Assembly (NCBI GenBank): GCA_963778075.1
Contig: CAVZTJ010000006.1
Location: forward strand, 199,214-263,213
Direction of reading: 5' to 3'
Length of the DNA stretch: 64,000 nucleotides
Source of the DNA: JASHPR01 sp963778075
GTDB taxonomy: Bacteria; Actinomycetota; Actinomycetes; Streptosporangiales; Streptosporangiaceae
Of the stretch, positions 34,908 through 43,715 are shown piece after piece; the stretch's first letter is position 1; each line of letters begins with the position of its first letter. A model generated the notes under the pieces. The model was not told the origin of the DNA. It saw only the letters and a program-made list of their open reading frames with translations, and did no database searches. The translations under genes were made by a program, and so were the position numbers.

Positions 34908-35890
34908 TGCGAACCACGACGCTGGGCAGCGACGGACCGGAGGTCGGCGTCATCGGCCTGGGCTGCATGGGCATGACCTTCTCCTACGACATGGAGACGC
35001 CGCGGGATGAGGCCACATCGATCGCCGTGATCCACCAGGCGCTCGATCTCGGCATGACGCTGATCGACACCGCAGACGCGTACGGACCCCACACCAACGA
35101 GGAACTGGTCGGCCGGGCGCTGGCGGGCGACCAGCGCGACCGCGCGGTGCTGGCAACGAAGGTCGGCATCGTCCGCGACTCCGTCGAGGCCGCGGACCCG
35201 TCGAACGACTCCGCCGACCGGGCGCTGGACGGCCGGCCCGAGTACATACGCGCGTCGATCGACGGCAGCCTGCGGCGGCTCGGCACCGATCACGTCGACC
35301 TCTACCAGTTGCACCGGGTGGACCCGCAGGTGCCGCTGGAGGAGAGCTGGGGAGCGATGGCGGAGACCGTCGCGGCGGGCAAGGCGCGGCATATCGGCCT
35401 GTCCGAGGTCACGGCGGACGAGATCAAGCGGGCACAGGCCGTGCACCCGGTGACGTCCGTGCAGTCCGAACTCTCAATGTGGACCCGGGACGCGCTGGCC
35501 GCTGTCCTGCCGTACTGCCAGGAGCAGGGCATCGCGTTCCTGCCGTTCTCGCCGCTCGGCCGTGGCTTCCTGGCCGGCCGGTTCGCATCCTTCGACGATC
35601 TGCCCCGGGACGACTTCCGGCGCGGGCTGCCGCGCTTCCAGCAGGACGCGCTGCGGGCCAACCTGGCCATCGTCGGCCGGGTGCGGGAGATCGCAGCGCA
35701 GGCAGGAGCCACCCCCGCGCAGGTGGCGCTGGCCTGGGTGCTCTCCCAGGGACGGCACGTCGTGCCCATCCCGGGGACGAAGACCCCGAAATACCTCGCC
35801 GACAACGCGGGCGCCGCGGACATCGAGCTCAGCGCGGCACACCTGGCGGAACTCGACGCCCTCCCCGCTCCCCAAGGCGCCCGCTACTGA
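34907..35890 (+). CDS. Aldo/keto reductase
   Basis: 327 aa TIM-barrel NADPH-dependent oxidoreductase. The catalytic tetrad is visible as Asp in IDTAD, Tyr in DAYG, Lys in ATKVG and His in YQLHRVDP. The coenzyme-binding end PIPGTKTPKYLADN is typical of the AKR13/YakC-like group. I use ATG 34907 at the TGATG junction; TTG 34901 and GTG 34904 are in the same frame just upstream. The substrate is an aldehyde or ketone, not predictable. Confidence 0.87.
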   Translation: MRTTTLGSDGPEVGVIGLGCMGMTFSYDMETPRDEATSIAVIHQALDLGMTLIDTADAYGPHTNEELVGRALAGDQRDRAVLATKVGIVRDSVEAADPSNDSADRALDGRPEYIRASIDGSLRRLGTDHVDLYQLHRVDPQVPLEESWGAMAETVAAGKARHIGLSEVTADEIKRAQAVHPVTSVQSELSMWTRDALAAVLPYCQEQGIAFLPFSPLGRGFLAGRFASFDDLPRDDFRRGLPRFQQDALRANLAIVGRVREIAAQAGATPAQVALAWVLSQGRHVVPIPGTKTPKYLADNAGAADIELSAAHLAELDALPAPQGARY

Positions 35891-35951
35891 CCGCGCCGAC
35901 GGGTGCATGGCCGCTCCCCGGCCGCAACGCGCCTCGGCCGGGGAGCATCGC

Positions 35952-36242
35952 CTACTTCGTGCGTGTCGTACCTTCGGCGGGCTGCTGCCCACCGGCGCCT
36001 TTGCCGTGCATGGCGGCCATCGCCTTGATCATGTCGCTGCAGCCCTGCTTGTAGCCCGCGTTCCATTCCGCCGTGGCCTGGGTGACCTGCGCGGTATGCA
36101 CCCGGGCCCGTGCCGCATCGTCCTGCAGGCTAGCGATCTTGGCGAGCAGGTCCTCCTGAGTCCCGCGCCAGCGCGCAGAGACACAGAGCCACGTGACCAC
36201 GCAGGCGAACACCGTCACCAGAGTGGCTGCGACGACGCTCAT
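35952..36242 (-). CDS. Small 96-aa membrane-anchored coiled-coil protein
   Basis: N-terminal hydrophobic helix (residues 2-21, VVAATLVTVFACVVTWLCV), then a polar alpha-helical stretch with coiled-coil character (TQEDLLAKIASLQDDAARARVHTAQVTQATAEW) and a short Gly/Lys-rich tail. No family recognised. It is convergent with the aldo-keto reductase. Confidence 0.55.
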   Translation of the reverse strand: MSVVAATLVTVFACVVTWLCVSARWRGTQEDLLAKIASLQDDAARARVHTAQVTQATAEWNAGYKQGCSDMIKAMAAMHGKGAGGQQPAEGTTRTK

Positions 36243-36799
36243 GTAACGTCACCGCCTGCGCAGCGTATCTGCCGCTCCGTGAGTCCCGGCTGGTCGGACC
36301 CATGATCGATGCCCGCTGGGCCTTTGACACCAGAGGCCATGGGCGTACTCTCTTGCATATTGGATTCCTTTCACCTGGGGATTCTTAGCTGGGCTAGCGC
36401 GGCCCCACCGCCTGGCCCAGCGTCATGTCTGGCAGGAGTTGCATCAGCTCGGCGCCCGTATCGGTCTGCTGGCAAATCCTGCGCCTGACGGTAACGGCGG
36501 CCCGCGAACGGCGGGTAGCCGGTGTGCCGAGCCGGCGAAAGTTGCACTGCAACGGTCCGGCGCTAAGACGCAAAGAGGGTCGAGAGTCTGATAGCCCCGT
36601 CCACCGATCATTGGGGTCTCTCCTTTGCCCCTCATCTCGAGTGAACGACAGAGAGGCCCTTCTGCGCAAGTTCAGAGTAAAGTTACGCCTGAAGTTACTG
36701 CCTCAAGTCTTCCCACTGGGCTCTGCCGTCTCTAAGCTCTTAATCAGCCACAGCATTTCGCACGCCGACGAGGCTGCGGAATGGGAAGGAGCCGGACGG
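36243..36799. other. 557-bp gap upstream of the XRE regulator
   Basis: The XRE frame stays open through much of this stretch, but its sequence has no domain and no ribosome-binding site until 36785. A 7-bp stem GCTGGGC / GCCCAGC around 36387-36420 could be a weak terminator. Nothing else is supported. Confidence 0.35.
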
Positions 36800-37672
36800 G
36801 TGTCGGACTTCGGCAGTTCGGCCTTGCGCCAACAGCGGCTCGCCGGCGAGTTGCGTCGCCTACGGAGGCGGGTCGGCCTGACCGGCAAGCAAGTAGTTAC
36901 GCGACTCGGATGGTCCGAGGCCAAACTGTCGCGGATAGAAAATGGGCTGGCTAGCGTCAAGAATTCCGACCTCAACGAGCTCATGGACCTCTATGAAGTC
37001 GCGGACTTGCACCGCGCCGAGCTCGTAGCTCTCGCCGAAGAGTCGCGTCAGATGGATCCTCTTGAGGCACTCGAGGGAGACCTGCCCGAGGGGTATGCCC
37101 GGATCATAGAGGCTGAGCGGGAAGCAGAGGCGATCCAGACCTGGGAGCCGCAAGTGATCCCCGGATTAATGCAGACCGAGGACTATACGAGGGCCTTGCT
37201 TGAACTCTGGCCTGCCGTATTCGCAAAGCCCGCAGCAGCCATTGAGCGCCGTGTTCAAGGTCGACTTCTCCGGCAACGCGTTCTAACGCGCGATCCTCCG
37301 CTCGAATTGCTTTTTGTAATCGATGAGTCTGTCCTTGTCAGAGGCTTTGCTGCGCCATCGGTTATGCGGGATCAGTTGACCCATCTTACTGAACTGTCCG
37401 AGCATTCTAATATTGAGCTGCGAGTGCTGCCGCTAGGCGGCAAGCAGGTCATTGGAACCGGCGCTTTTGTATATTTTAAATACCCGAAGGTTCATGGGGT
37501 GCCCCTTCCTGACGCCGTCGCCGTGGAGCACTTGGAAGGAACAATGTTCATTGATTCTGAGCAAGATGTAAATACGTATCAGCTAGTTTTCAATGCACTT
37601 CGCGAGAACTCGCTCAGCCCGGACACATCGCGCGACATACTGACAAGAGTGGCATACGAAACCTGGGGCTGA
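36800..37672 (+). CDS. XRE-family regulator with DUF5753 (Scr1/WhiJ-type)
   Basis: 290 aa from GTG 36800, which has GAAGGAG ten bases upstream and gives the family start SDFGSSALRQQRLAGELRRLR. HTH: GLTGKQVVTRLGWSEAKLSRIENG. From about residue 95 on it carries the DUF5753 sensor-like domain (YARIIEAEREAEAIQTWEPQVIPGLMQTEDYTRALL, ELRVLPLGGKQ). The 3' half is visibly AT-richer than the rest of the window (about 37270-37600), a sign of transfer or of a different history. A DUF397 gene lies 20 bp away on the other strand. WhiJ-type regulators work with DUF397 partners in control of development. Confidence 0.85.
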   Translation: MSDFGSSALRQQRLAGELRRLRRRVGLTGKQVVTRLGWSEAKLSRIENGLASVKNSDLNELMDLYEVADLHRAELVALAEESRQMDPLEALEGDLPEGYARIIEAEREAEAIQTWEPQVIPGLMQTEDYTRALLELWPAVFAKPAAAIERRVQGRLLRQRVLTRDPPLELLFVIDESVLVRGFAAPSVMRDQLTHLTELSEHSNIELRVLPLGGKQVIGTGAFVYFKYPKVHGVPLPDAVAVEHLEGTMFIDSEQDVNTYQLVFNALRENSLSPDTSRDILTRVAYETWG

Positions 37673-37692
37673 CCAGGGACAATACCGCCTGG

Positions 37693-37944
37693 CTAGAGAT
37701 TATCGAACTGGCCTGACTTGGCTGCAGCGATGAATGCGCTCCACTCCGCGCCCGTGAAGAAGAGGACGGGCCCGGAGCCGTTATCTTTGGTGTCGCGGAC
37801 ACCAATCCGATCGGGCAGGATCCGTCCGATTTCCACGCAGCTACCGTTGAGGTTGCTGTACCGGCTCTTTTGCCAGGAAGCCCGGACAACGTCGCGTGGG
37901 GTTACTCCGTGCGAGCGGTAGTACGGCTTCCTGAGCAGCTGCAT
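37693..37944 (-). CDS. DUF397 protein (WhiJ-partner type)
   Basis: 83 aa. The core WQKSRYSNLNGSCVEIGRILPDRIGVRDTKDNGSGPVLFFTGAEWSAFIAAAKSGQFD is a textbook DUF397. An N-terminal extension of 22 residues is basic and may be partly untranslated. In most actinomycetes the DUF397 gene lies on the same strand directly after its XRE partner; here the two are convergent, 20 bp apart, which separates their transcription. Confidence 0.85.
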   Translation of the reverse strand: MQLLRKPYYRSHGVTPRDVVRASWQKSRYSNLNGSCVEIGRILPDRIGVRDTKDNGSGPVLFFTGAEWSAFIAAAKSGQFDNL

Positions 37945-38383
37945 GGTCCGGATCGCTCTCTTAAGCTGGAGAGCCGAGGGGTGGACTCCCCTCAGCTAGC
38001 CAGGAAGCCTAGCGGATCAAAGGCGCCCGCTGCAATGGCTCAAACCCGGCGTGTCTATAGCGCGAGCCATTGTCATTGGCGCGTTTTACTGCGCTTCAGC
38101 GATGGTGCCTAGTGCCGTGGCCCTGCAGGTGAGCGGCCCTATGCGTGCTCGTGAATGACCGTGATTGACTGCCGATCGCTGTCCGGTCGGGCACGCATCG
38201 GGCACGCCGGCCTGCGCATTGCGAGCGTGCGGCAGACCGCATTACTCCCCGGTCAACGCCCGGGTAGACCTTGGGCTCGTCGTGTGCTGGTGCCGGTGGT
38301 TGCTGGCTGTTGACGGCTGTCCGGGCCAGCTCGGGGGCACGCTCGCCGCCGGCTGGCGCGGGAATCTGCGTACGGCGGTGCCG
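37945..38383. other. 439-bp gap
   Basis: No supported gene, RNA or repeat. Coding-length frames here have skewed composition and no domain. It should contain the promoter of the DUF397 gene at its left end. Confidence 0.35.
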
Positions 38384-39109
38384 TTACCGGTGAGGGTTGC
38401 GCCGTGCGGTTGCGGATTTCGGGTCGGTGCCCTGGCTGGTGGTGATGCCGTCGAGAAGCCGGCGGAGTCCCCAGAGGTATTGCTCGGCGGAGATGTTGCT
38501 GGCCATGGTGGCTGCCGCAGCTACGACTCGGGGGAACTGGCTGGCCGGGGCGTCGGCGAACGCCTGGTGGCGGGCGGCTATCTGTTCCGCCGTGGATGGC
38601 GAGCCGGGCTGGTTCAGGTCGGCGGTATCCAGGGCGACCGAGCTGAACACGTAACCGAACAGCAGGTGGGACGCGCGCGCGGCGTCGGTGGGGGTGAGGC
38701 CGGCGTCAGCGAAGAGCTCGAGGAGCCGTTCATTCAGAGCCAGCGCGTGCGGGCCGGTCCTGGGCTGGCCGATCATCAAAGTCGCCGCGCCGGGATGGGC
38801 GGCCAGCCGCGCCCGCAGTTCGACGGCGAGGGATTCCACGCGCTGCCGCCATGGCTGTACGCGGTCGGCGAAGACGCCGTGGTCGACCTCACTGAACAGG
38901 CGCTCGACCAGAGCCCTGATGATGGCGGCCTTATCCGGGAAGTAGGTGTACACCGCGTTCGGGGCTACGCCGACCTTGGCGGCGATGCCCCGCACCGACG
39001 CCCCGGTTGCCCCGCCCTCGTCGAGCAGCTGCAGCGCGGCGTCGAGGATCTCGTCCTCGGTCAGGGCGCGCCGGGGGCCGGGGCGCCTCCGCTTGCCCGG
39101 TGCTGCCAC
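38384..39109 (-). CDS. TetR-family regulator (TetR_C-like, 241 aa)
   Basis: From GTG 39109 (GGAGGAG upstream). The N-terminal HTH (LTEDEILDAALQLLDEGG, ATGASVRGIAAKVGVAPNAVYTYFPDKAAII) is followed by the all-helical ligand domain with ALNERLLELFADAGLTPTDAARASHLLFGYVF, as in tetracycline-repressor-like C-terminal domains. It is divergent from a small membrane protein gene, with a 35-bp near-perfect palindrome between them. It probably represses both genes. Confidence 0.87.
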   Translation of the reverse strand: MAAPGKRRRPGPRRALTEDEILDAALQLLDEGGATGASVRGIAAKVGVAPNAVYTYFPDKAAIIRALVERLFSEVDHGVFADRVQPWRQRVESLAVELRARLAAHPGAATLMIGQPRTGPHALALNERLLELFADAGLTPTDAARASHLLFGYVFSSVALDTADLNQPGSPSTAEQIAARHQAFADAPASQFPRVVAAAATMASNISAEQYLWGLRRLLDGITTSQGTDPKSATARRNPHR

Positions 39110-39144
39110 TGGGTAGCTCCTCCGCTTGACTTCTTCCTGGACAG

Positions 39145-39179
39145 CGTACAGTATTTGTACGACGTACAAATACTGTACG
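39145..39179. promoter_or_regulatory. 35-bp palindromic operator between TetR and small membrane protein
   Basis: Arms CGTACAGTATTTGTAC (39145-39160) and GTACAAATACTGTACG (39164-39179) are perfect 16-bp inverted repeats around a 3-bp centre. The site is AT-rich within GC-rich DNA, 36 bp upstream of the TetR start and 22 bp upstream of ATG 39202. Length and symmetry suit two TetR dimers or one extended site. Confidence 0.85.
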
Positions 39180-39201
39180 GCGTTAAGAGATAGGCACTGG
39201 G

Positions 39202-39501
39202 ATGACCGAGACCCGAGTTCGTTACCCCGTCCATGCCGGCGCGCCGCTGGACCCGCCGGCCACCAAGACAACCCTCCTGCATCAGATGCGCCCCTGGCCG
39301 CTCATGTGGCGCAGGCCAGTGGAGGACCGGCCGCCCTACGCCGTGTGGGTCATCGGGAGCCTCATCGCCTGGGCATTCATCCTGGCTGGCTTCATGGCAT
39401 GGGACCTGCACAGCACATCCCGCACCATCGTCTGGTTCATGTTCGCAGGCTGGTGCAGCGGCGTGCTCGGTGCATCCATCGCCCGGAAAATCTACCGATA
39501 A
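39202..39501 (+). CDS. Small 99-aa membrane protein, divergent from TetR
   Basis: Polar N-terminus of about 45 residues, then two transmembrane helices (YAVWVIGSLIAWAFILAGFMAW and TIVWFMFAGWCSGVLGASIA) with a short loop and a basic end. No family recognised. The TetR palindrome sits 22 bp upstream, so it is the likely regulated target. Its 3' end touches the IS630 remnant. Confidence 0.7.
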   Translation: MTETRVRYPVHAGAPLDPPATKTTLLHQMRPWPLMWRRPVEDRPPYAVWVIGSLIAWAFILAGFMAWDLHSTSRTIVWFMFAGWCSGVLGASIARKIYR

Positions 39502-39727
39502 GGCACCTCAGCAACCAGGAACTCCGCCAGCTTCGACAGGCTCCGGGTAAAGAAGGGCAGGTCACGCTCGGCCGGCTTCGGCATGGCGATCTTCTTGATC
39601 TCCCGCCGCTGGCCCAGGGTGAACTGCCAGTACCATCCGCACCCCGCCCGCCAGGTAACCACAGACCCGCTGCCCCGGCGCACATCCGCACCAGGCGCCG
39701 TCTCTCATCATCGTCGATCTCACGCAC
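39492..39727 (-). mobile_element. IS630-family transposase remnant
   Basis: Minus-strand pieces in two frames: MREIDDDERRRLVRM (39683-39727) and, after a shift, RRGSGSVVTW joined directly to FTLGQRREIKKIAMPKPAERDLPF and SLSKLAEFLVAEV. These are the N-terminal motifs of actinomycete IS630 transposases (DDxEGRRLLRIVRRGSGSVVTW and LPERREIKKIAKSKPAEHDLPF). The helix-turn-helix of ~50 residues between them and the whole catalytic DDE domain are gone. No terminal inverted repeats were found. Confidence 0.65.
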
Positions 39728-39827
39728 CCGCAGCCGCTATGTCACCGGCCCAGTCTCGGCGATCAGCACCGCGCACGAAAGCTGCCAGCCGAGCAAGCTC
39801 ACCTGGCAAGCGCGACCTGCTACGGCA

Positions 39828-41141
39828 CTAGCTCGCTGTTTCCGGAGCCGGGCCGGTCACGGTGACCAGGGAGCCGTAGGTGAGGTACGGGTACGCCTGC
39901 TTCGCCTCGTTGAGCGGCAGTTCGACGCAGCCCAGGCTCTGGGCCGTGCCGTATGAGGCGCGCTTCATGCTGTGCACGGCGTAGTCGCCGTTGAAGAACG
40001 AGACGTACTGGACCGGGTCGGCGTACGGCTTGCCGTTCGGGTAGAGCCCGCGCATGACCTGAGCCGCGCGGCGCAGGTACACCGGCCAGGTGCCGTTCGG
40101 AGTGGGCGTCGCCGGGGCGCCCGTGTTGGCCACCCCGTGCATCACGACCCGGCCGTTGTGCCAGATCGTGATCGTCTCCGGGTGCGCTTTGGCGACCAGG
40201 GCGAACGAGTAGCCGTCCGGGTTGCTCTGGCCTCTTTCCACGGCGCTGAGCAGCGCCTGCCATACGCCGCTGGTGACGTCACCGGTCATCGGCAGCCCTT
40301 GATTGGCCTCGAATGCCATGAGCGCCCCGGCGAGGATGACGCCGGGCTTTCCGGGCTGCCACTGGCTGGTCAGCGCGGCCGGGTAACCGCTCTGCCAGCT
40401 CAGCACTCCGCTGGCCGGAACGGCGGTGACCGTGTGCCCCTTCAGGTAGCTCGCCGCCACGGTGCTGCCGGGCCGGGAACTGCCCGACGGGTTCCACGTC
40501 ATCGGCAGGTAGCCGAGCTGCGCGAGAAGCTGCTCGAGCCGGAGCGTCGACCAGCCGCCGGCCTGGAACACCGCGGTGACCGACGCGGTGAGCGTCAGGC
40601 CCGTGACCGAGCGCTCGCCGGAGCGGCCGCCCGGGATCAGCAATGTCTCCTCGGTCGCCACGGCAACCGCGGCCGCGGGAGTGAACACGATCGTGTTGTT
40701 GCCAACGGATTGCCAGCGGCCCGCGACCGCGGGGGTGAACGTCGGCAGCGGGGACTTCGCGGTCAGCGGCGCGGAGAAGACGATCCGTACCGGGTTGGCG
40801 GGCGTCAGCGGGTCGGCGCTGTTGTCCGGCGAGACGGACAGCACCTGCAGCGTGGTCGCCGCGGCGCCCCGGCCCGCTGTGCCGGCTGACGGGGCCGATG
40901 CCGCAGGGCTGTTCACCCTGGCGGCCGCCAGGCCGAGATGCACGGCGAACGTCGTGCCTGCCGCCAGCAGCCCGCAGGAAAGCGCCACCACCACGCCGGT
41001 CTTGACCCGGCCGTGTTCGCGCCGGTTCCGGTGCCGTCCGCGGGCCGGCACCCCCGGCGCCTCGCGCACCGCGGGCGCGCCGGACTGCGGCGGCACCTTC
41101 GCCGCCGTGCCGATCGGCGCGGCGGGCGTCGTTCTCAACAT
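39828..41141 (-). CDS. L,D-transpeptidase (YkuD domain), membrane-anchored
   Basis: 437 aa from ATG 41141 (GGGGAG upstream). A cytosolic basic lead of about 45 residues is followed by one transmembrane helix (GVVVALSCGLLAAGTTFAVHLGLAA), an Ig-like domain with VRIVFSAPLTAKSPLPTFTPAVAGRW, a helical domain resembling a peptidoglycan-binding fold, and a C-terminal YkuD domain. The catalytic motif is HSMKRASYGTAQSLGC, with His near 390 and the nucleophile Cys near 405. It forms 3-3 crosslinks in peptidoglycan or attaches proteins to it. Expressed alone. Confidence 0.87.
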   Translation of the reverse strand: MLRTTPAAPIGTAAKVPPQSGAPAVREAPGVPARGRHRNRREHGRVKTGVVVALSCGLLAAGTTFAVHLGLAAARVNSPAASAPSAGTAGRGAAATTLQVLSVSPDNSADPLTPANPVRIVFSAPLTAKSPLPTFTPAVAGRWQSVGNNTIVFTPAAAVAVATEETLLIPGGRSGERSVTGLTLTASVTAVFQAGGWSTLRLEQLLAQLGYLPMTWNPSGSSRPGSTVAASYLKGHTVTAVPASGVLSWQSGYPAALTSQWQPGKPGVILAGALMAFEANQGLPMTGDVTSGVWQALLSAVERGQSNPDGYSFALVAKAHPETITIWHNGRVVMHGVANTGAPATPTPNGTWPVYLRRAAQVMRGLYPNGKPYADPVQYVSFFNGDYAVHSMKRASYGTAQSLGCVELPLNEAKQAYPYLTYGSLVTVTGPAPETAS

Positions 41142-41426
41142 TGTCTCCCCGTTGCTGTCACGCCGGCCGGCCCGCAAGCACGCCGGGTCCCCGATGGCCG
41201 CCAATGACTGTGGCAATACTGAAATGGCGTATAGCAAAGCTGTCTTACCCGGCCAAACTGGGCCAAGCCGTTATGGCGCCCACGCCCTAAAATCTGGCCG
41301 CTAGGTGATTTTCCAAGAATGGCTCGAAGCCAAACATCGGGCATTGTGCGCCAAAGGGATACCCGCTGCGGCGCGCCGTTTTGCCGCGCGCCTGCCCGTT
41401 GCGGCAACGGTCTGCCGTTGAGGCTG

Positions 41427-42413
41427 CTACGCCTGCGAAAAGGACTGCGCCAGGTCGTCCAGTGCCTTGGCCATGGGCAGGGAAGTGTCGACGGCGAGCA
41501 TCCGTGGTTCCTCTTCGCCCCTGATCACAGCGTTGATGTGCCGGATGGCCGCGGTGAACGACGGCTCGTCAGCCCCGGCGGACACGATGCGTGGCTCCGC
41601 GCCAGCGGTGGCCACCCGGTAGGAATCCCCGGCCCCGGGATGGAAGGGGTTGGTGACCCAGATCTGCCCGTTGGTCCCCTCCAGGGAACTAGTCGTGTCG
41701 TAGCTGCGCATCATCCCGGCCGACAGCATCAGCCTGCGCCCGCTGGAATAGCCCAGAACTCCCCAGGTGTCGACGTCAACGCCGTCGCCGCCGATGACCG
41801 CACGGGCCCAGGCGTTTTCGTGATCGGGGCCGAACATCAGCTGCGCCAGCCGGATCGGATAGCAGCCGACATCGTTGAGCGCGCCGCCCTCGAGCTCCCG
41901 GGACATTCGGATGTTCGATGGGCTTCTGACCATGAAATGGAAATTGGACTTGATTTCCTTCAGCGCGCCGATGGCGCCGTCGGCCACAAGCTTCTCGATG
42001 GCCGCCATTTGCGGCTGGAACGGGAAGACGAAGGCCTCCCACAGCAACGTCCCGGTCTGCCGGGCAACCCCGAGCACCCGCTGCGCGTCGCGCAGCGTCC
42101 CGCACAGCGGCTTCTCGCAGAGCACGGGCTTGCCGGCCTCTAGGGCGCGGATGGTCCACTCGGCGTGCAGCGCGTTCGGAAGCGGGATGTAGAGCACATC
42201 GATACTGGGGTCGTCGATCAGCGCCTGGTATCCCGCGACCGCGCGCTCGACGCCGTTGTCGCTGGCCCACTGCTCGGTCCGGTCGGCGTCACGCCCGGCC
42301 ACAGCGGCCGCGACGCCGCCCGCGCTGCGCAGGCCGGGCAGGAACTGGCCGCGCGCGATGTTGGCGGTGCCGATGATTCCCCAGCGCACCCCTCCCGCAG
42401 CGTTCACCGTCAC
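41427..42413 (-). CDS. Gfo/Idh/MocA-family dehydrogenase
   Basis: 328 aa. Rossmann NAD(P)-binding start WGIIGTANIARGQFLPGL, the conserved CEKPL motif (Lys about 97) and a C-terminal substrate domain with GALNDVGCYPIRLAQLMFG. The motif D-x-G-x-Y is typical of the glucose-fructose oxidoreductase/dihydrodiol dehydrogenase branch. GTG 42413 overlaps the upstream dehydrogenase stop (GTGA). The product probably oxidises or epimerises a sugar or cyclitol. It is part of the left arm of the catabolic regulon. Confidence 0.87.
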   Translation of the reverse strand: MTVNAAGGVRWGIIGTANIARGQFLPGLRSAGGVAAAVAGRDADRTEQWASDNGVERAVAGYQALIDDPSIDVLYIPLPNALHAEWTIRALEAGKPVLCEKPLCGTLRDAQRVLGVARQTGTLLWEAFVFPFQPQMAAIEKLVADGAIGALKEIKSNFHFMVRSPSNIRMSRELEGGALNDVGCYPIRLAQLMFGPDHENAWARAVIGGDGVDVDTWGVLGYSSGRRLMLSAGMMRSYDTTSSLEGTNGQIWVTNPFHPGAGDSYRVATAGAEPRIVSAGADEPSFTAAIRHINAVIRGEEEPRMLAVDTSLPMAKALDDLAQSFSQA

Positions 42414-43537
42414 CTCTGTCCGGGGGGGTCGAGTGGCAGCGTCACCCAGCGACGCTCATGGTGGGAGATCTCGACCGCGTTGATGACTTCCTGCACCCAC
42501 AGGCCGTCGTCGAAGTTCCCCTCGTTCCCCTCGATCTCGCCGAGCACCTCGCTCGCGAAGTTCGAGGTGAGATTCGCGTAGTACAGGGTCCGCCACGACT
42601 CACGCGGGCTGCCACCGGGCGGGTAGTACTTGGCCGGCACCTCGACCTCGCGGAACTCCACGTCGTCGGGCCTAGCGACCTTGAATGTCTCGCAGATGCC
42701 GAACTCCTCGATCAGCCGGGCGACGGCAGCGCCCTCGCTGCCGTAGACGCGAACCTCGATGCCTGGGTAGTTGCCGACGGTCACGAAGCTGCTCTGCACC
42801 GAGCAGATCGCGCCGCTGGCGAACTCGCCCAGAAAGATATCGCCATCGTCGATGTTCGTGCGCGCCATCGCCCCCGTGTCGGCGATCATGCGCTCCGGGA
42901 CGAAGTTACGCAGCATGCCGACGACGGCGGTGAGGTCGGAGTCCATGAACCAGTGGCCGATGTCGATGACCGGGGCGCCATAGCCTTCCAGCGACGCCAC
43001 CTTGATCGGGCCGTCGTTGACCCGGGTGGCGTTGCGCAGCGGCGTCTGCGGGTTCAGCCACTGCGAGTTCTGCTCGTACGCGTTGTAGATATAAGGCGTG
43101 CCCAGCGCGCCGCTGGTGATCAGGCCCTTCATGTACCGGACCGCCGGGCTGTACCGGAAGGTCAGGCCTACCTTGGTCTTCAGGCCCTTGGACCTGGCCA
43201 GTTCGGCGGCCCGCCGGACGTCGTGATGGTCGTGCGCCACCGGCTTCTCGCTGAGCACGTGCTTGCCGGCCTCGATGGCCGCCATGTTGATCTCAAAGTG
43301 CTCGCTGTCGCGAGTGACGACGTCGATGATGTCGATATCGTCACGCGCGAGCAGATCCCGGTAGTCGCCGGTCGCCGTGGCGCCGTAGCGTTCTGCTGCG
43401 TCCGCCGCGCGCTGCGGGTCGACGTCGCAGACCGCGACGATCCGGCAGCGCTCATCCCGGGTCCAGCCGGGCAGATGGGCCCAGTTGGCCCACCGTCCAG
43501 CCCCGACGACGCCGATGCCGAGCCGCTTCGCCGCCAT
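42410..43537 (-). CDS. Gfo/Idh/MocA-family dehydrogenase, paralogue of 43873-45030
   Basis: 375 aa from ATG 43537 (GGGAAGGCGGG upstream). It has IGVVGAGRWANWAHLPGW, SEKPVAHD, EQNSQWLNPQTPLRN and SLEGYGAPVIDIGHWFMDS. Nearly every motif has a counterpart in the divergent 385-aa gene (VVGAGRWAQVAHIPGW, CEKPVHYD, EQNSQWIDPATPLR, SIEGYGAPIIDIMHWWLGS), so the two arose by duplication and may act on related substrates or as a heteromer. It is the first gene of the left arm; its promoter holds the TTGTCGACAA site. Confidence 0.87.
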   Translation of the reverse strand: MAAKRLGIGVVGAGRWANWAHLPGWTRDERCRIVAVCDVDPQRAADAAERYGATATGDYRDLLARDDIDIIDVVTRDSEHFEINMAAIEAGKHVLSEKPVAHDHHDVRRAAELARSKGLKTKVGLTFRYSPAVRYMKGLITSGALGTPYIYNAYEQNSQWLNPQTPLRNATRVNDGPIKVASLEGYGAPVIDIGHWFMDSDLTAVVGMLRNFVPERMIADTGAMARTNIDDGDIFLGEFASGAICSVQSSFVTVGNYPGIEVRVYGSEGAAVARLIEEFGICETFKVARPDDVEFREVEVPAKYYPPGGSPRESWRTLYYANLTSNFASEVLGEIEGNEGNFDDGLWVQEVINAVEISHHERRWVTLPLDPPGQR

Positions 43538-43597
43538 GAGACCCGCCTTCCCGGCGCTAGCGATGGGCCCAGACCCCGCGCCGCCTATTGTCGTCGA

Positions 43598-43607
43598 TTG
43601 TCGACAA
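43598..43607. promoter_or_regulatory. TTGTCGACAA palindrome, likely FCD-regulator operator (site 1)
   Basis: Perfect 10-bp palindrome 60 bp upstream of ATG 43537 on the minus strand. An extra half-site ATTGTCG sits just before it (43587). The same sequence or close variants recur at 43696-43715, 47565 and 57498, all in intergenic DNA of the same catabolic block. Confidence 0.65.
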
Positions 43608-43695
43608 CGGTTACCATAGTCGGACACCCGGCCCTACCCGTCAATACGCCCGCGACCGCAGGCTATCGACGGCAAACAAAAGCGGCAGTTCCCGG

Positions 43696-43715
43696 TTGTC
43701 GTTGACTATCGACAA
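43696..43715. promoter_or_regulatory. TTGTCG-N8-CGACAA inverted repeat (site 2)
   Basis: Half-sites TTGTCG (43696-43701) and CGACAA (43710-43715) in inverted orientation, about 160 bp upstream of the plus-strand operon start at 43873. With site 1 it could loop or separately control the two divergent arms. Confidence 0.5.
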
